Assembly: GCA_003220535.1 (NCBI GenBank)
Contig: QHSU01000067.1
Location: 1-64,000, forward strand
Direction: 5' to 3'
From: Candidatus Rokuibacteriota bacterium
GTDB lineage: Bacteria; Methylomirabilota; Methylomirabilia; Rokubacteriales; CSP1-6
DNA: 64,000 bases
Below the pieces are notes generated by a model. That model searched no databases and had not been told where the DNA came from. It saw only the letters and a program-made list of their open reading frames with translations. Below, in pieces: positions 1 to 7,696 of this stretch (the first letter of the stretch is position 1; every line of letters begins with the position of its first letter). Position numbers and translations under genes: made by a program.

Positions 1-312
1 AACGACACCCTCACGGTGTTCGACCTCGACGCGCGTCAGGCGATCGCCCACCTGCCGATGGCCAAAGGCGCGGACGTCGTGATGTTCGATCCAGGGCTCG
101 GCCGAATCTATGGGGCGTGCTCGAGTGGTGCAATCTCCGTATTTCAGATGGACGATCCGGCCCATTTCCGAAAGCTGCAGGACTTCCCGGTGGAGCCGAA
201 GATTCACAGCCTCGCGGTCGACCCGCGGACCCACCGCCTGTACGCACCGGCGGAACAAGACAAGGGCCGGCCCGCATCGAAGATGTTTGTCTTCGAGGCC
301 GTGACCAATTAG
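1..312 (+). CDS. YncE-like beta-propeller protein, C-terminal part (gene starts before the window)
   Basis: This is the last 103 codons of an open frame that enters from the left edge, so the true start is not visible. It carries repeat blades of the YVTN/YncE type, with the pattern 'GRIYGACSSGAISVFQ' and 'HSLAVDPRTHRLYAP' (residue-rich loops followed by a short beta strand, and 'D.RT.RLY' ends). Such propellers are usually exported and bind a partner or small molecule; no enzyme activity can be inferred. It ends in TAG directly at the beginning of the next reading frame, so the two are probably co-transcribed. A second complete YncE-like gene lies about 840 bp further on, on the other strand. 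Confidence 0.7.
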   Translation, partial: NDTLTVFDLDARQAIAHLPMAKGADVVMFDPGLGRIYGACSSGAISVFQMDDPAHFRKLQDFPVEPKIHSLAVDPRTHRLYAPAEQDKGRPASKMFVFEAVTN

Positions 313-1039
313 GATTCTCCCCCCGCTGCTCGCAGTTCTGCTCATCCCGACATCAGCGCTGGCATACCGCCCGTTCGTCTCCACCGACGCGGCCGTCGCC
401 GATCCGAGCGAAGTCGAGATCGAGCTCGGCTATTTCAACCTTGAGCGGACGCGCCGGGAAAACACGATCGCCACGCCGAGCATGGTGCTCAACTACGGCT
501 TTGCGAAGAACTGGGAGGCGGTCGGAGAGTTTCGCATCGAGGCCAGCCCTGAGCTCGAGATCACCGACCCGGGACTGTTCTTGAAGGCGGTACTGAAGGA
601 AGGGATGCTCCAAGAAAAAGAAGGCGTGAGCTTTGCGATTGAAGCCGGGCTGCTACTGCCGTCGACTCTTCCTCACGAGCATGGCGTCGGAGTCCAGGCG
701 ATCGGTATCGTCAGCGGACAGGTCGCGCCCGTCACGGTGCATGTGAATGGTGGCGGCGGCCTCGATCGAGACGACCGACACGCCTTTGCGATCTGGGGTG
801 TCATCGGCGAGCTGCCGGTGCATCCGAGGCTCCGGCTAGTCGCTGAGGTTAACGGCGAGAGTACGCAGGGCCAGCGGCCGAACAACTCAGCACTCCTCGG
901 CGTCACCTGGCACCCGACGTCGAAGAACGTGTTTCTCGACGCTGGGGTCCGGCGCGGCATCAGTCGGGCTGCGCCGGACTGGCAGTTCACGATCGGTCTG
1001 ACGTTCGGCTTCTCCCTTCCGACGTCGTCGCGGCAGTAG
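308..1039 (+). CDS. Exported outer-membrane-type protein (MetA/transporter-like beta-barrel)
   Basis: The open frame begins with a typical signal peptide (RILPPLLAVLLIPTSALA, then YRPF) encoded from about position 311. The only in-frame ATG is at 482, which would remove the signal and the first strands. Between the in-frame stop at 302-304 and 482 there is no ATG, GTG or TTG, so I place the start at ATT 308; ATT 314 and CTG 326 are alternatives, and an upstream frameshift is also possible. The mature part has alternating beta-strand patterns and glycine/aromatic pairs like PF13557-type outer membrane proteins (phenol meta-pathway family), ending in 'QFTIGLTFGFSL', a plausible barrel-terminal strand. 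It overlaps the end of the upstream propeller gene. Substrate unknown. Confidence 0.6.
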   Translation: MRILPPLLAVLLIPTSALAYRPFVSTDAAVADPSEVEIELGYFNLERTRRENTIATPSMVLNYGFAKNWEAVGEFRIEASPELEITDPGLFLKAVLKEGMLQEKEGVSFAIEAGLLLPSTLPHEHGVGVQAIGIVSGQVAPVTVHVNGGGGLDRDDRHAFAIWGVIGELPVHPRLRLVAEVNGESTQGQRPNNSALLGVTWHPTSKNVFLDAGVRRGISRAAPDWQFTIGLTFGFSLPTSSRQ

Positions 1040-1151
1040 CCAAACAATGGGATCGCTACGGCGATGAGTACAGGAACGCCAATCGACGACTGTCAATAGT
1101 TTAGCGGTCGACCGCAGTGGATTCTCAACCGCTCGAGGCATCGACGGTAGT

Positions 1152-2081
1152 CTAGCCTGGCTGGTCCCGGTACACCGCCGCACGATGTGTGTCCGGCAGG
1201 AAGGCGTACACGGTGTTGCGGACGGAGTCGAAGCCGATGGTGTGCGCGCCGCGTTCCGTCGGGACGCTTTCAAGACGGCGCATCGTCCGGGTATCGAAGA
1301 CCTCGATGACTCCGGGATCACCGATCGCGATATAGAGATGCCGGAGCGCGGCGTTGAGGAAGATGACGTCCGGCACGCCACTGATCGCATGCTCACTCCG
1401 AACCTCTCCGGACCGCGCATCGACCACGAGCAGAACCTTCCCGTCGCAAGCGCAGAACAGACGGCGCGTCGTCGGATCCAGCTCGAGTCCATGGGGGCCC
1501 ACCGCTGGCATCGGAAACGCGTCAGCGAGCCGCGTAGGGTCGGCGCTGTCGACGACAACGATCTGCGGCGGATCCGCGACGTTCACGTAGAACCGTCCGC
1601 TCTCAGCGTCGACGACGGTCCACCGCGTCCGGCCCGGAACGGGAATGTTGGCTATGACCGCCCGGCTACTGACGTCCACCAGCGAGACAGTGAAAGACCC
1701 TCGACGCGATGGATCGCCGACGTTCGCCGCGAGCAGCAGTCGATGATCCGTGGCGTAGGCGAGACCGTTTGGCCCGACGCCGACCTTCACCCTGGCCACC
1801 GCCTCGTCCCGGGCGGGTGAGAAGATCCCCACGGTGTTCTCCCCGCGATTGGAGGTGAACACCAGATCGTGCGTCTCGGAGACCAGCGCTCCGGCGACTC
1901 GCGACAGGTTCGGGATGGAGCGGAGGTAGGTGTCGGTCGCGCAGTCGATCACGTCAACCATGTCGTTCGCGGTGTGGGCCACATAGAGCAGCCCCCTCCC
2001 GCCATGGACGGCCGCGTGGTCGAACCCACCCGGCGTCCCGTGCGGGGGAAGGTCAACGTAGCCGACGTGTTCCAGCGCCAT
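1152..2081 (-). CDS. YncE family beta-propeller protein
   Basis: A 309-residue protein made almost entirely of about seven propeller blades with repeated 'TNRGENTVGIFSPA', 'GVGPNGLAYATD', 'VDAESGRFYVNVAD' and 'GPHGLELDPTTRRLFCA' type units, the YVTN repeat signature. No signal peptide is visible from the ATG at 2081, so it is predicted cytoplasmic or has a mis-set start. It is the last gene of a minus-strand run that starts with chrB (5184) and includes a lone ChrB C-terminal domain just upstream (gap about 28 bp). The function in that context is unknown; YncE-type proteins elsewhere bind DNA or ligands. Paralogous in type to the truncated protein at the left edge. Confidence 0.8.
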   Translation of the reverse strand: MALEHVGYVDLPPHGTPGGFDHAAVHGGRGLLYVAHTANDMVDVIDCATDTYLRSIPNLSRVAGALVSETHDLVFTSNRGENTVGIFSPARDEAVARVKVGVGPNGLAYATDHRLLLAANVGDPSRRGSFTVSLVDVSSRAVIANIPVPGRTRWTVVDAESGRFYVNVADPPQIVVVDSADPTRLADAFPMPAVGPHGLELDPTTRRLFCACDGKVLLVVDARSGEVRSEHAISGVPDVIFLNAALRHLYIAIGDPGVIEVFDTRTMRRLESVPTERGAHTIGFDSVRNTVYAFLPDTHRAAVYRDQPG

Positions 2082-2109
2082 GCGCTGCTCGTTCGGCCTG
2101 CCGGCGGTC

Positions 2110-2550
2110 CTAGCCGTGTCGAGAGCCGGCGACGTTCGCGCGACAGTAAGCGTACAAGGCGTCGTACGCGGGGAATTGCCGAGTCATGTTGTCGTGGTCG
2201 TCCTTGGCGATGGCCTGGAAGCCGGTGGCCAGCGCGTACAGGCCCGCCGACTCCGGCGTCAGCTGACGCGCGTCGGTGTCCGCTCCGCGCACAATGAGGG
2301 CCAGAGCGCGGAGCGCCGGATCCTCGAGCCTTTGCTTCTCCAGGAACGCATCGAAAGAGCAGCGCTCACCGACGTGTCCGAGCTCCACCCCCGGAACGTC
2401 GTAGGGGATGGCCCCTTCACGCTCGGCAACCGCCATGACCTGGTCTGCGGGCACGAAGAGGAACGTCGGATCCTTGTCGATGAACCGCGCGATCAGCCAC
2501 GGACAGGCGATGCGGTCGACGCGCGCCCTTTCACGGGTCACCCATTTCAT
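2110..2550 (-). CDS. Stand-alone ChrB C-terminal domain protein
   Basis: The 146-residue product matches only the C-terminal half of ChrB, the chromate-resistance regulator family. It shares 'WVTR....VDRIA.PWLI.RF.D.D..F' and 'IP.DV.G...GH.GE.C.F' with the C-terminal half of the full-length ChrB encoded at 4228-5184, and it lacks the N-terminal DNA-binding-like part. I chose ATG 2550 because an AAGGAG sits seven to eight bases upstream. It follows the DUF1259 gene by 15 bp in the same transcript. In other chr clusters single-domain ChrB-C proteins exist beside chrA, so a chromate-linked role is likely. Biochemical activity (sensor or enzyme) is not known from sequence. Confidence 0.82.
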   Translation of the reverse strand: MKWVTRERARVDRIACPWLIARFIDKDPTFLFVPADQVMAVAEREGAIPYDVPGVELGHVGERCSFDAFLEKQRLEDPALRALALIVRGADTDARQLTPESAGLYALATGFQAIAKDDHDNMTRQFPAYDALYAYCRANVAGSRHG

Positions 2551-2565
2551 CAGCAATCTCCTTTC

Positions 2566-3480
2566 CTATTTCGCCTTGACGCTGTTGGTCTGGTCGAGCG
2601 CGGCCTTCAAGCCCTGGGCGAGTTTTGCCGGGTCGTCGTTGGCCCAGAAGTGCATGTAGAAGAGCCGCGGCGTGTCCATGAGCCCGTGGTTATGGAGTGC
2701 GGTCACATCAATACCGTGCTGCCGCAGCGCCTTGGCCACGGCGTTCACTTCCTTGTCGATGAGCACGAAGTCGCCCGTGATCGCCGCTTTGCCATCCGCG
2801 GTCGGCTGGAAGTTCATCACCGTCACCACGCCCATGGCGGGCAACAACGGCTGCCCCATCCCGGTGATCGCTTCCGCGCGGGCGACGGTGACCTGGAAAA
2901 CTCCGCCGCCGATGTCTCTCCCCTGACGGCCGAGCGCCTGCTCGATCTGCTTCGTGTCGAGCGCGGGGCCGCCGGCGGCCGCGGCCGCCGGCGGGCCGCC
3001 CAGGGGCGTCCCGCTGGCGGACAAAGCCTGGCGCAGCGCCTTCGCCATCTGAATCGCGTCGCCATGGCCCTCGTAGTGCATGTACATGACGTGCGGTGAC
3101 ATCTCGTTGAGGTGATTGTGAACGGCGGTGACCTCGAGCCCGCCGCTGAAGAGGCCGGACATCACCGCGGCCACCTCCTGGTCGAGCAAGACAAGGTCGC
3201 CCATCACCATTGCGCGGTCGCCCACCTGCTTGAAGGCCGCGTAGGATCCGAGTGCAAACCCGGCCTTGACCGGAACACCTTTCACGGTGACCGCGAGGTC
3301 GGTCCGCGGCATCCCGACGCGGAAGACGTCGCCGGGCTGTAGCTGGCCCGACTTGCCGAGCGCCTGCTCCACCGCCTTCCAGTCGGGGTCGGCGGCGCGC
3401 GCCCCGCCCGGTGCGACAACGATCACGATGAAACCGAAAAAGGCGATCGCGCACTTCAACGCCCGCGATCTCATGTTCAT
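2566..3480 (-). CDS. Exported protein with two DUF1259 domains
   Basis: A Sec-type signal peptide (about residues 1-29, ending GGARAAD) is followed by two copies of the DUF1259 (LppY/LpqO) domain, about residues 33-160 and 180-300, joined by an Ala/Gly/Pro linker. Both copies keep the conserved histidine cluster: 'VTAVHNHLNE...YMHYEGHGDA' in the first and 'VTALHNHGLM...YMHFWANDDP' in the second, suggesting metal or ligand binding. Its start overlaps the stop of the upstream TAT protein gene (ATGA at 3477-3480), so translation is probably coupled. It lies in the run headed by chrB, hinting at a periplasmic role in metal stress; this is inference. The DUF1259 family has no assigned reaction. 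Confidence 0.8.
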   Translation of the reverse strand: MNMRSRALKCAIAFFGFIVIVVAPGGARAADPDWKAVEQALGKSGQLQPGDVFRVGMPRTDLAVTVKGVPVKAGFALGSYAAFKQVGDRAMVMGDLVLLDQEVAAVMSGLFSGGLEVTAVHNHLNEMSPHVMYMHYEGHGDAIQMAKALRQALSASGTPLGGPPAAAAAGGPALDTKQIEQALGRQGRDIGGGVFQVTVARAEAITGMGQPLLPAMGVVTVMNFQPTADGKAAITGDFVLIDKEVNAVAKALRQHGIDVTALHNHGLMDTPRLFYMHFWANDDPAKLAQGLKAALDQTNSVKAK

Positions 3481-4142
3481 TGGCCGCCCCCTTTCGAGCC
3501 ACGAATGGCGAGGTCGTCGAACGCGGTAACCGAATCGGCTTTGGTCCAGAGCCCGACGCGCCCGGATTTGAACCGGGAGTCGCGATGGTCCAGGTACAGC
3601 TTGCCGTCAAGCCACGCTTGCATGTGGTCGCCCACGGCCACGAGGCGCACGCTGTGCCACTGGCCGAGCGCAGGAGCTTTCACGGTGGCCGTCGCGAGCT
3701 GCCGCCGGCCTCGGTCGTAGGAGTAGAGCCGGAAGTTATCCTCGAGTGCATTCGCGCGGACAACGTAGTACTTACCATCGGTGAACCGGAACACGATGCC
3801 GCCCGATGCGTCCTCCCGGCCAGCGACTGGCTTGAACTTCATCGAGACATCGACGTCGCTGTACGGCCCACCCGGCGCAACGATGACGTTGAACTGGTTC
3901 TTCGTCGCCCGCTGTACCAGCACTTTCTTGCCGCTGGGCGCACCCGCCATCTCCTCCACGGCCCATTGACCGTCGACCGTCGTCCAGCTCTCGATCCCCT
4001 GGGTCTCGAAGGCGAACTTTTCTTCCGGAACGTTATCAGCCACCTTGATCTCCGTCACGCCCGCGAGGGCGGGCTGGCCACGCGTCACGCCAAACGTGCC
4101 GAGCGCTGCCAGCGCCCCCCTGAGCAGGCCACGTCGTGACAT
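3477..4142 (-). CDS. TAT-exported concanavalin-like (DUF1080-type) protein
   Basis: The 221-residue product begins with a twin-arginine signal (MSRRGLLRGALAALGTFG). The mature part resembles the jelly-roll domain of DUF1080/3-keto-disaccharide-hydrolase-like proteins: 'GGIVFRFTDGKYYVVRANALE', 'WHSVRLVAVGDHMQAWLDGK', then 'GRVGLWTKADSVTAFDDLAIRG' at the end. I chose ATG 4142 because GGAGAG lies seven bases upstream and the twin Arg then falls at residues 3-4; an in-frame GTG/ATG as far as 4196 would add 18 residues with no family support. It is followed by the DUF1259 gene with a 4-bp overlap. Substrate unknown; it may bind a carbohydrate or envelope polymer. Its link to chromate resistance is only by position. 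Confidence 0.72.
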   Translation of the reverse strand: MSRRGLLRGALAALGTFGVTRGQPALAGVTEIKVADNVPEEKFAFETQGIESWTTVDGQWAVEEMAGAPSGKKVLVQRATKNQFNVIVAPGGPYSDVDVSMKFKPVAGREDASGGIVFRFTDGKYYVVRANALEDNFRLYSYDRGRRQLATATVKAPALGQWHSVRLVAVGDHMQAWLDGKLYLDHRDSRFKSGRVGLWTKADSVTAFDDLAIRGSKGGGQ

Positions 4143-4227
4143 CGTCAGACTCTCCGTCCCTGCCTCCCACATCCGGCTCCTCGGAGCGGCTTTCACCCCG
4201 TGCCTTCACTGGCGTGGCGAAAGCGGC

Positions 4228-5184
4228 CTACGTCTTCTTCTGCTTCAAGACCGAGTGGAGACCGTCGAAGATGGCCATGCCGCGCTCGAGAAGCTCTTGA
4301 TCGTCCAGGGTGGCCTCGGCGAGCGCACGGATGGCCAGATCCACGCCCGTCGACTCGTTTCGGCTGAACTTGCCGTCATGCAGGTCCGCCTCGTGGACGA
4401 TCTCCGCGATGACCTTTACCCGCCGGTCCTTGAGCCCGAAGCGCTTGACCAGCGTCTCGAACGTGCAGTCCTCCCCGTGATGCCCGAAATCTGCGCCGAG
4501 CACGTCGAAGGGGATGCCCTTTCGGGCGGCATCGGCCGCGTCGGCGAAGGTGAACTTCGCGTCTGGATCGCAGAAGCGCTTGATGAGCCAGGCCGACGCG
4601 ATGCGGTCGATGTGCGGCCGGGGCCGCGTCACCCAGGTGCTGCCCCGCGCGGGCAGCGACGTGCGATGGCGTCCGCCGATCGCGCGCGGTCGCGTCTCCG
4701 CGGCCCGCAAGCGCTTGGCCGTCGTCTCCCAGAGTGCGCGGGCGCGCTGGCCCGTCGGTGCTTCGAGGTAATCGATGGACTGTATCCGGTCCAATTCGCG
4801 CTTGAGCCCATCGAGCCTGGCGCGGAGCGCCGCGACCGAGCCGCGGTGGTTCGTCCGGTAGCGATCGATCTGCGCGAGGATCTCACGGCAGCCCTGCACC
4901 ACCGCCTGGTATTCCGCGCTTCGGACTTTGTGGAACAGTGCCGCGATCTCCTCGTCCGTCATCGTCTCGACGCGATCGACCCGGAGCAGCGTCGCCTCGC
5001 CGCGAAACGATTGGATCTCCTGGACGAGCCACTGGAACAGCTCCGTCGTCTCCGGAGTCTCCGGCAGGATCCAGCCGGCGCCCCGCAACCGGACAGCGCC
5101 CATGCGCTGAAGCTTCCGCCAGACTCCGACGCGGTGCCGGGTCGGCTTGGGTGGCAAGGTCGTGAATAGCGTCAACCAGCGCAT
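4228..5184 (-). CDS. chrB: Chromate resistance regulator ChrB, full length
   Basis: The 318-residue protein has the ChrB architecture: an N-terminal segment beginning MRWLTLFTTLPPKPTRHRV, with 'RVGVWRKLQRMGAVRLRGAGWILPETPETTELFQWL' (winged-helix-like regulator part), and a C-terminal domain 'WVTRPRPHIDRIASAWLIKRF...GADFGHHGEDCTFETLVKRF'. In characterised systems ChrB is a chromate-responsive regulator of chrA. It is transcribed divergently from two chrA genes; the gap carries a perfect inverted repeat, the likely operator. I chose ATG 5184, not the longer frame from 5220, because family members start at the MxWL motif. With that start the minus-strand -10 (5193-5198) leaves almost no leader. 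It heads the minus-strand run down to 1152. Confidence 0.88.
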   Translation of the reverse strand: MRWLTLFTTLPPKPTRHRVGVWRKLQRMGAVRLRGAGWILPETPETTELFQWLVQEIQSFRGEATLLRVDRVETMTDEEIAALFHKVRSAEYQAVVQGCREILAQIDRYRTNHRGSVAALRARLDGLKRELDRIQSIDYLEAPTGQRARALWETTAKRLRAAETRPRAIGGRHRTSLPARGSTWVTRPRPHIDRIASAWLIKRFCDPDAKFTFADAADAARKGIPFDVLGADFGHHGEDCTFETLVKRFGLKDRRVKVIAEIVHEADLHDGKFSRNESTGVDLAIRALAEATLDDQELLERGMAIFDGLHSVLKQKKT

Positions 5185-5194
5185 CGGTTTCACA

Positions 5195-5230
5195 GTAACG
5201 CTTGCTACATTATCAGTCAAGCGTTACACT
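5195..5230. promoter_or_regulatory. chrB/chrA divergent promoter with perfect palindromic operator
   Basis: GTAACGCTTG (5195-5204) and CAAGCGTTAC (5218-5227) form a perfect 10-bp inverted repeat separated by 13 bp. On the plus strand TTGCTA (5202-5207) and TACACT (5225-5230), 17 bp apart, resemble -35/-10 boxes for chrA. On the minus strand TTGACT and TACTGT, also 17 bp apart, resemble boxes for chrB, the latter at 5193-5198. The palindrome therefore overlaps both core promoters, as expected for an autoregulating ChrB repressor. The repeat is directly visible; the promoter and binding roles are inferred. Confidence 0.7.
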
Positions 5231-5252
5231 CCCCGGCTGGGAGGATCCGGCG

Positions 5253-6443
5253 ATGGAACCGGAAAAGACGAACCACCGCGTGCCGATCCGTGATCTCGTC
5301 CGTTACTACCTGCGGCTCGGCCTCCTCGGTTTCGGCGGTCCCGTCGCTCTCGTGGGTCAGATGGAGCGCGAGATGGTCGGCGGTAAGGGCTGGGTGACGA
5401 AGGAAGAAATGCGTGAGGGCATCGCGGTCTGCCAGTCGCTCCCGGGCCCGCTCGCCATCCAGGTCGGCATCTGGCTCTCCTACCTCCGCGGCGGCTTCTG
5501 GGGCGCGTGGGCGGGCGGCTGGGCGTTCATTCTCCCGAACTTCATCATCGTGGCTGCGCTGGGCGCCCTCTACGTCCACTTCGGCGGCCTGCCGTGGGTC
5601 ACCGCGATCTTCTACGGCGTGAGCCCCGCCGTCATCGCGCTGATCCTGCATTCATGCTACCGCTTGACCAAGCTCGGCATGGACGACTGGCTCCAGTGGG
5701 CGCTCGCCGCCGTCGCGTTCGCCGTCACGCTCGCTGTTCGGGCCGAGGTGGCGTGGATCTTCCTCGCTTCCGGAGCCGTCGGGATCCTGTACTACGGCTC
5801 ATTGTTCCGCGCGCGGGCGTCTGCTTCCACGACGTCCTCGCTGCTGTTGGGCCTCCCGCTCTTGGCCGGAGGCGGCGGAGACGTCCCCCTGGGCGCGATG
5901 CTGGGCAAGCTCTTCACCTTCTTCCTGAAGGCCGGCTCACTCACCTTCGGGAGCGGGCTCGTGATCGTCCCCTTCCTCGAGAAGGGCCTGGTTCAGCAGA
6001 CGGGGTGGCTGAACGAGCGCGAGTTTCTCGTCGCCGTCGCCATGGGGATGATGAGCCCCGGGCCGGTCGTCATTACGGCCACCTTCGTGGGATACCTGGT
6101 GGCCGGGTTCTGGGGCGCCCTGGTCGCGACGATCGGCATCTTCCTCCCATCCTTTCTGCTGGTCCTCATCGTCGCGCCGGTGCTCGTGCGCTACCGCACG
6201 AACCTCAACGTGCAAGGCTTCATCAAGGGCGCGTACGGGGCAGCGATCGGGACGATCCTCGGCGCCTGTGTCTTGCTGGGCCGCATCGCCGTCGGCGATT
6301 GGCTCACGGCGCTCGTCACCCTCGTGAGCCTCGTCGTGCTGTTCCGCTGGAAGGTCAGCAATCCCCTGCTCATCGCCGCCGCGGCCGCGATCGGGCTGAT
6401 CGCGTTCCCGCTGCTCCAACCGACGTGGGTCTTCGTGAAATAG
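5253..6443 (+). CDS. chrA: Chromate transporter ChrA (copy 1, two-domain)
   Basis: A 396-residue membrane protein of the CHR superfamily, long-chain form with two homologous halves. The first half shows 'LGLLGFGGPVALVGQMEREMV', 'CQSLPGPLAIQVGIWL'; the second 'LKAGSLTFGSGLVIVPFLEKGLV', 'MMSPGPVVITATFVGYLVAGFWGA'. The paired (F/T)GGP-like and SPGP/LPGP motifs are the family hallmarks and about ten hydrophobic helices are present. It is predicted to export chromate across the inner membrane. ATG 5253 is preceded by GGGAGG at eight bases; the frame open from 5202 would include the operator. The second chrA starts 9 bp after its stop, so they are one transcript. Confidence 0.93.
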   Translation: MEPEKTNHRVPIRDLVRYYLRLGLLGFGGPVALVGQMEREMVGGKGWVTKEEMREGIAVCQSLPGPLAIQVGIWLSYLRGGFWGAWAGGWAFILPNFIIVAALGALYVHFGGLPWVTAIFYGVSPAVIALILHSCYRLTKLGMDDWLQWALAAVAFAVTLAVRAEVAWIFLASGAVGILYYGSLFRARASASTTSSLLLGLPLLAGGGGDVPLGAMLGKLFTFFLKAGSLTFGSGLVIVPFLEKGLVQQTGWLNEREFLVAVAMGMMSPGPVVITATFVGYLVAGFWGALVATIGIFLPSFLLVLIVAPVLVRYRTNLNVQGFIKGAYGAAIGTILGACVLLGRIAVGDWLTALVTLVSLVVLFRWKVSNPLLIAAAAAIGLIAFPLLQPTWVFVK

Positions 6444-6452
6444 GAGCCCGAC

Positions 6453-7679
6453 ATGAATGGTCGTAAGCTCGTCGAGAACTGGAAGGACGTCGCGGCTCAG
6501 TTCCTCAAGATCGGCGCCACGGCCTACGGTGGCCCCGCCATCATGGGCATCATGCAGGCCGAGCTCCAGGAGAAACGCCAGTGGGTCTCCAAAGATCGAT
6601 TCGTCGAGGGGCTCTCGCTCGTCAACATGCTGCCCGGCGCGACCGCGGCGCAGCTCAGCATCTTCCTGGGTTACGCGCGCGGCGGATGGTGGGGCGGGCT
6701 GCTCGGTGGGCTGTGCTTCGTGTTGCCGGGGTTCTTCGTCTTGCTGGCGTTGACGATGGGCTACGCCGCGATGGGCGTCTCGCCCGTTCTGCGCGGCGCG
6801 CTCTACGGGCTGGGTCCGGTGGTCATGGGCATTTATCTCGTCGCCGTCTATCGTCTGGGCAAAGCGGCCATGAGCGCCCGCTCTCAAGTCTTGATCGCCA
6901 CCGCCGCCGCGGTGGCCGCTCTCACCAGCCCCCTCGGCGTGGCCGGGATCCTGCTTCTCGCGGGCGGTGTCGGGCTCTGGCTCTTTCACTCGAGGAAGCT
7001 CGGCGTGACGGTCCTCGTGTCGCTCGCGGCGAGTCTGTCCGTCGTGCACATCGTCGCGCGATCGGCATCCGTTCCCGGCGTGGTTGTGGCTCCCGGAGAC
7101 CCGCCCGCAGCGAGCCTCTTGCAAGTCGGCGCGTTCCTCCTCAAAGTGGGAGCGCTGACGTTCGGCGGCGGCCTTACGATGATCGCGTTCATGCAAGAGC
7201 AAGTGGTGGGCCAGTTCCACTGGCTCACGCCTCAAGAGTTCATCGACGGGCTGGCCCTCGGCCAGTTCACGCCGGGACCGATCCTGATGGTCGCGGCGTA
7301 CGTGGGATACAAGGTCGCGGGGGTCGCCGGGGCCGTGGTCGGTGGCGCGGCCGCCTTCCTGCCGTCGTTCGTCATGATGCTGGTGATTCTTCCGGCGCTC
7401 GATCGAGTCAGGAAGCTGGTGTGGACGAGAGCGGCGCTGAGGGGTATCGCGCCGGCCGTGATCGGGGTGCTCGCCGTCTCGCTCGTGCGGCTGGCGCCCT
7501 ACGCCCTGCCCGACCTCTTTGCCATCGCCACGCTGGTGGCGACGGTGGTCATCCTGATGGTCTGGCGGGGGGCGACGCTGAAAATCATGCTTCTGGGGGC
7601 CGTCCTCGGGATCACGCGGAGCCGGCTCTTCTCGCTTCCAGGGGCGAAGGCAGTGCTATCCACCGTCACGCGCGCGTGA
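6453..7679 (+). CDS. chrA: Chromate transporter ChrA (copy 2, two-domain)
   Basis: A second 408-residue, two-half CHR family transporter. Motifs are 'KIGATAYGGPAIMGIMQAEL', 'NMLPGATAAQLSIFLGYARGGWWG' in the N-terminal half and 'LKVGALTFGGGLTMIAFMQEQVV', 'FTPGPILMVAAYVGYKVAGVAGA' in the C-terminal half. It is a clearly diverged paralogue of copy 1, not a recent duplicate. It sits 9 bp downstream of copy 1 and 17 bp upstream of the LMW phosphatase-like gene, in the divergently regulated plus-strand operon. Two complete two-domain ChrA proteins side by side are less usual than one long or two short (single-domain) ones, and may assemble together or have different affinities (inference). Confidence 0.92.
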   Translation: MNGRKLVENWKDVAAQFLKIGATAYGGPAIMGIMQAELQEKRQWVSKDRFVEGLSLVNMLPGATAAQLSIFLGYARGGWWGGLLGGLCFVLPGFFVLLALTMGYAAMGVSPVLRGALYGLGPVVMGIYLVAVYRLGKAAMSARSQVLIATAAAVAALTSPLGVAGILLLAGGVGLWLFHSRKLGVTVLVSLAASLSVVHIVARSASVPGVVVAPGDPPAASLLQVGAFLLKVGALTFGGGLTMIAFMQEQVVGQFHWLTPQEFIDGLALGQFTPGPILMVAAYVGYKVAGVAGAVVGGAAAFLPSFVMMLVILPALDRVRKLVWTRAALRGIAPAVIGVLAVSLVRLAPYALPDLFAIATLVATVVILMVWRGATLKIMLLGAVLGITRSRLFSLPGAKAVLSTVTRA

Positions 7680-7696
7680 ACGGTGCGGAGGAGACC

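Noticed and set aside
2960-3000. Dense GC palindromes (GGCCGCCGGC type) looking like a hairpin.
   Set aside because: They encode the Ala/Gly/Pro linker between two DUF1259 domains; codon repetition explains them.
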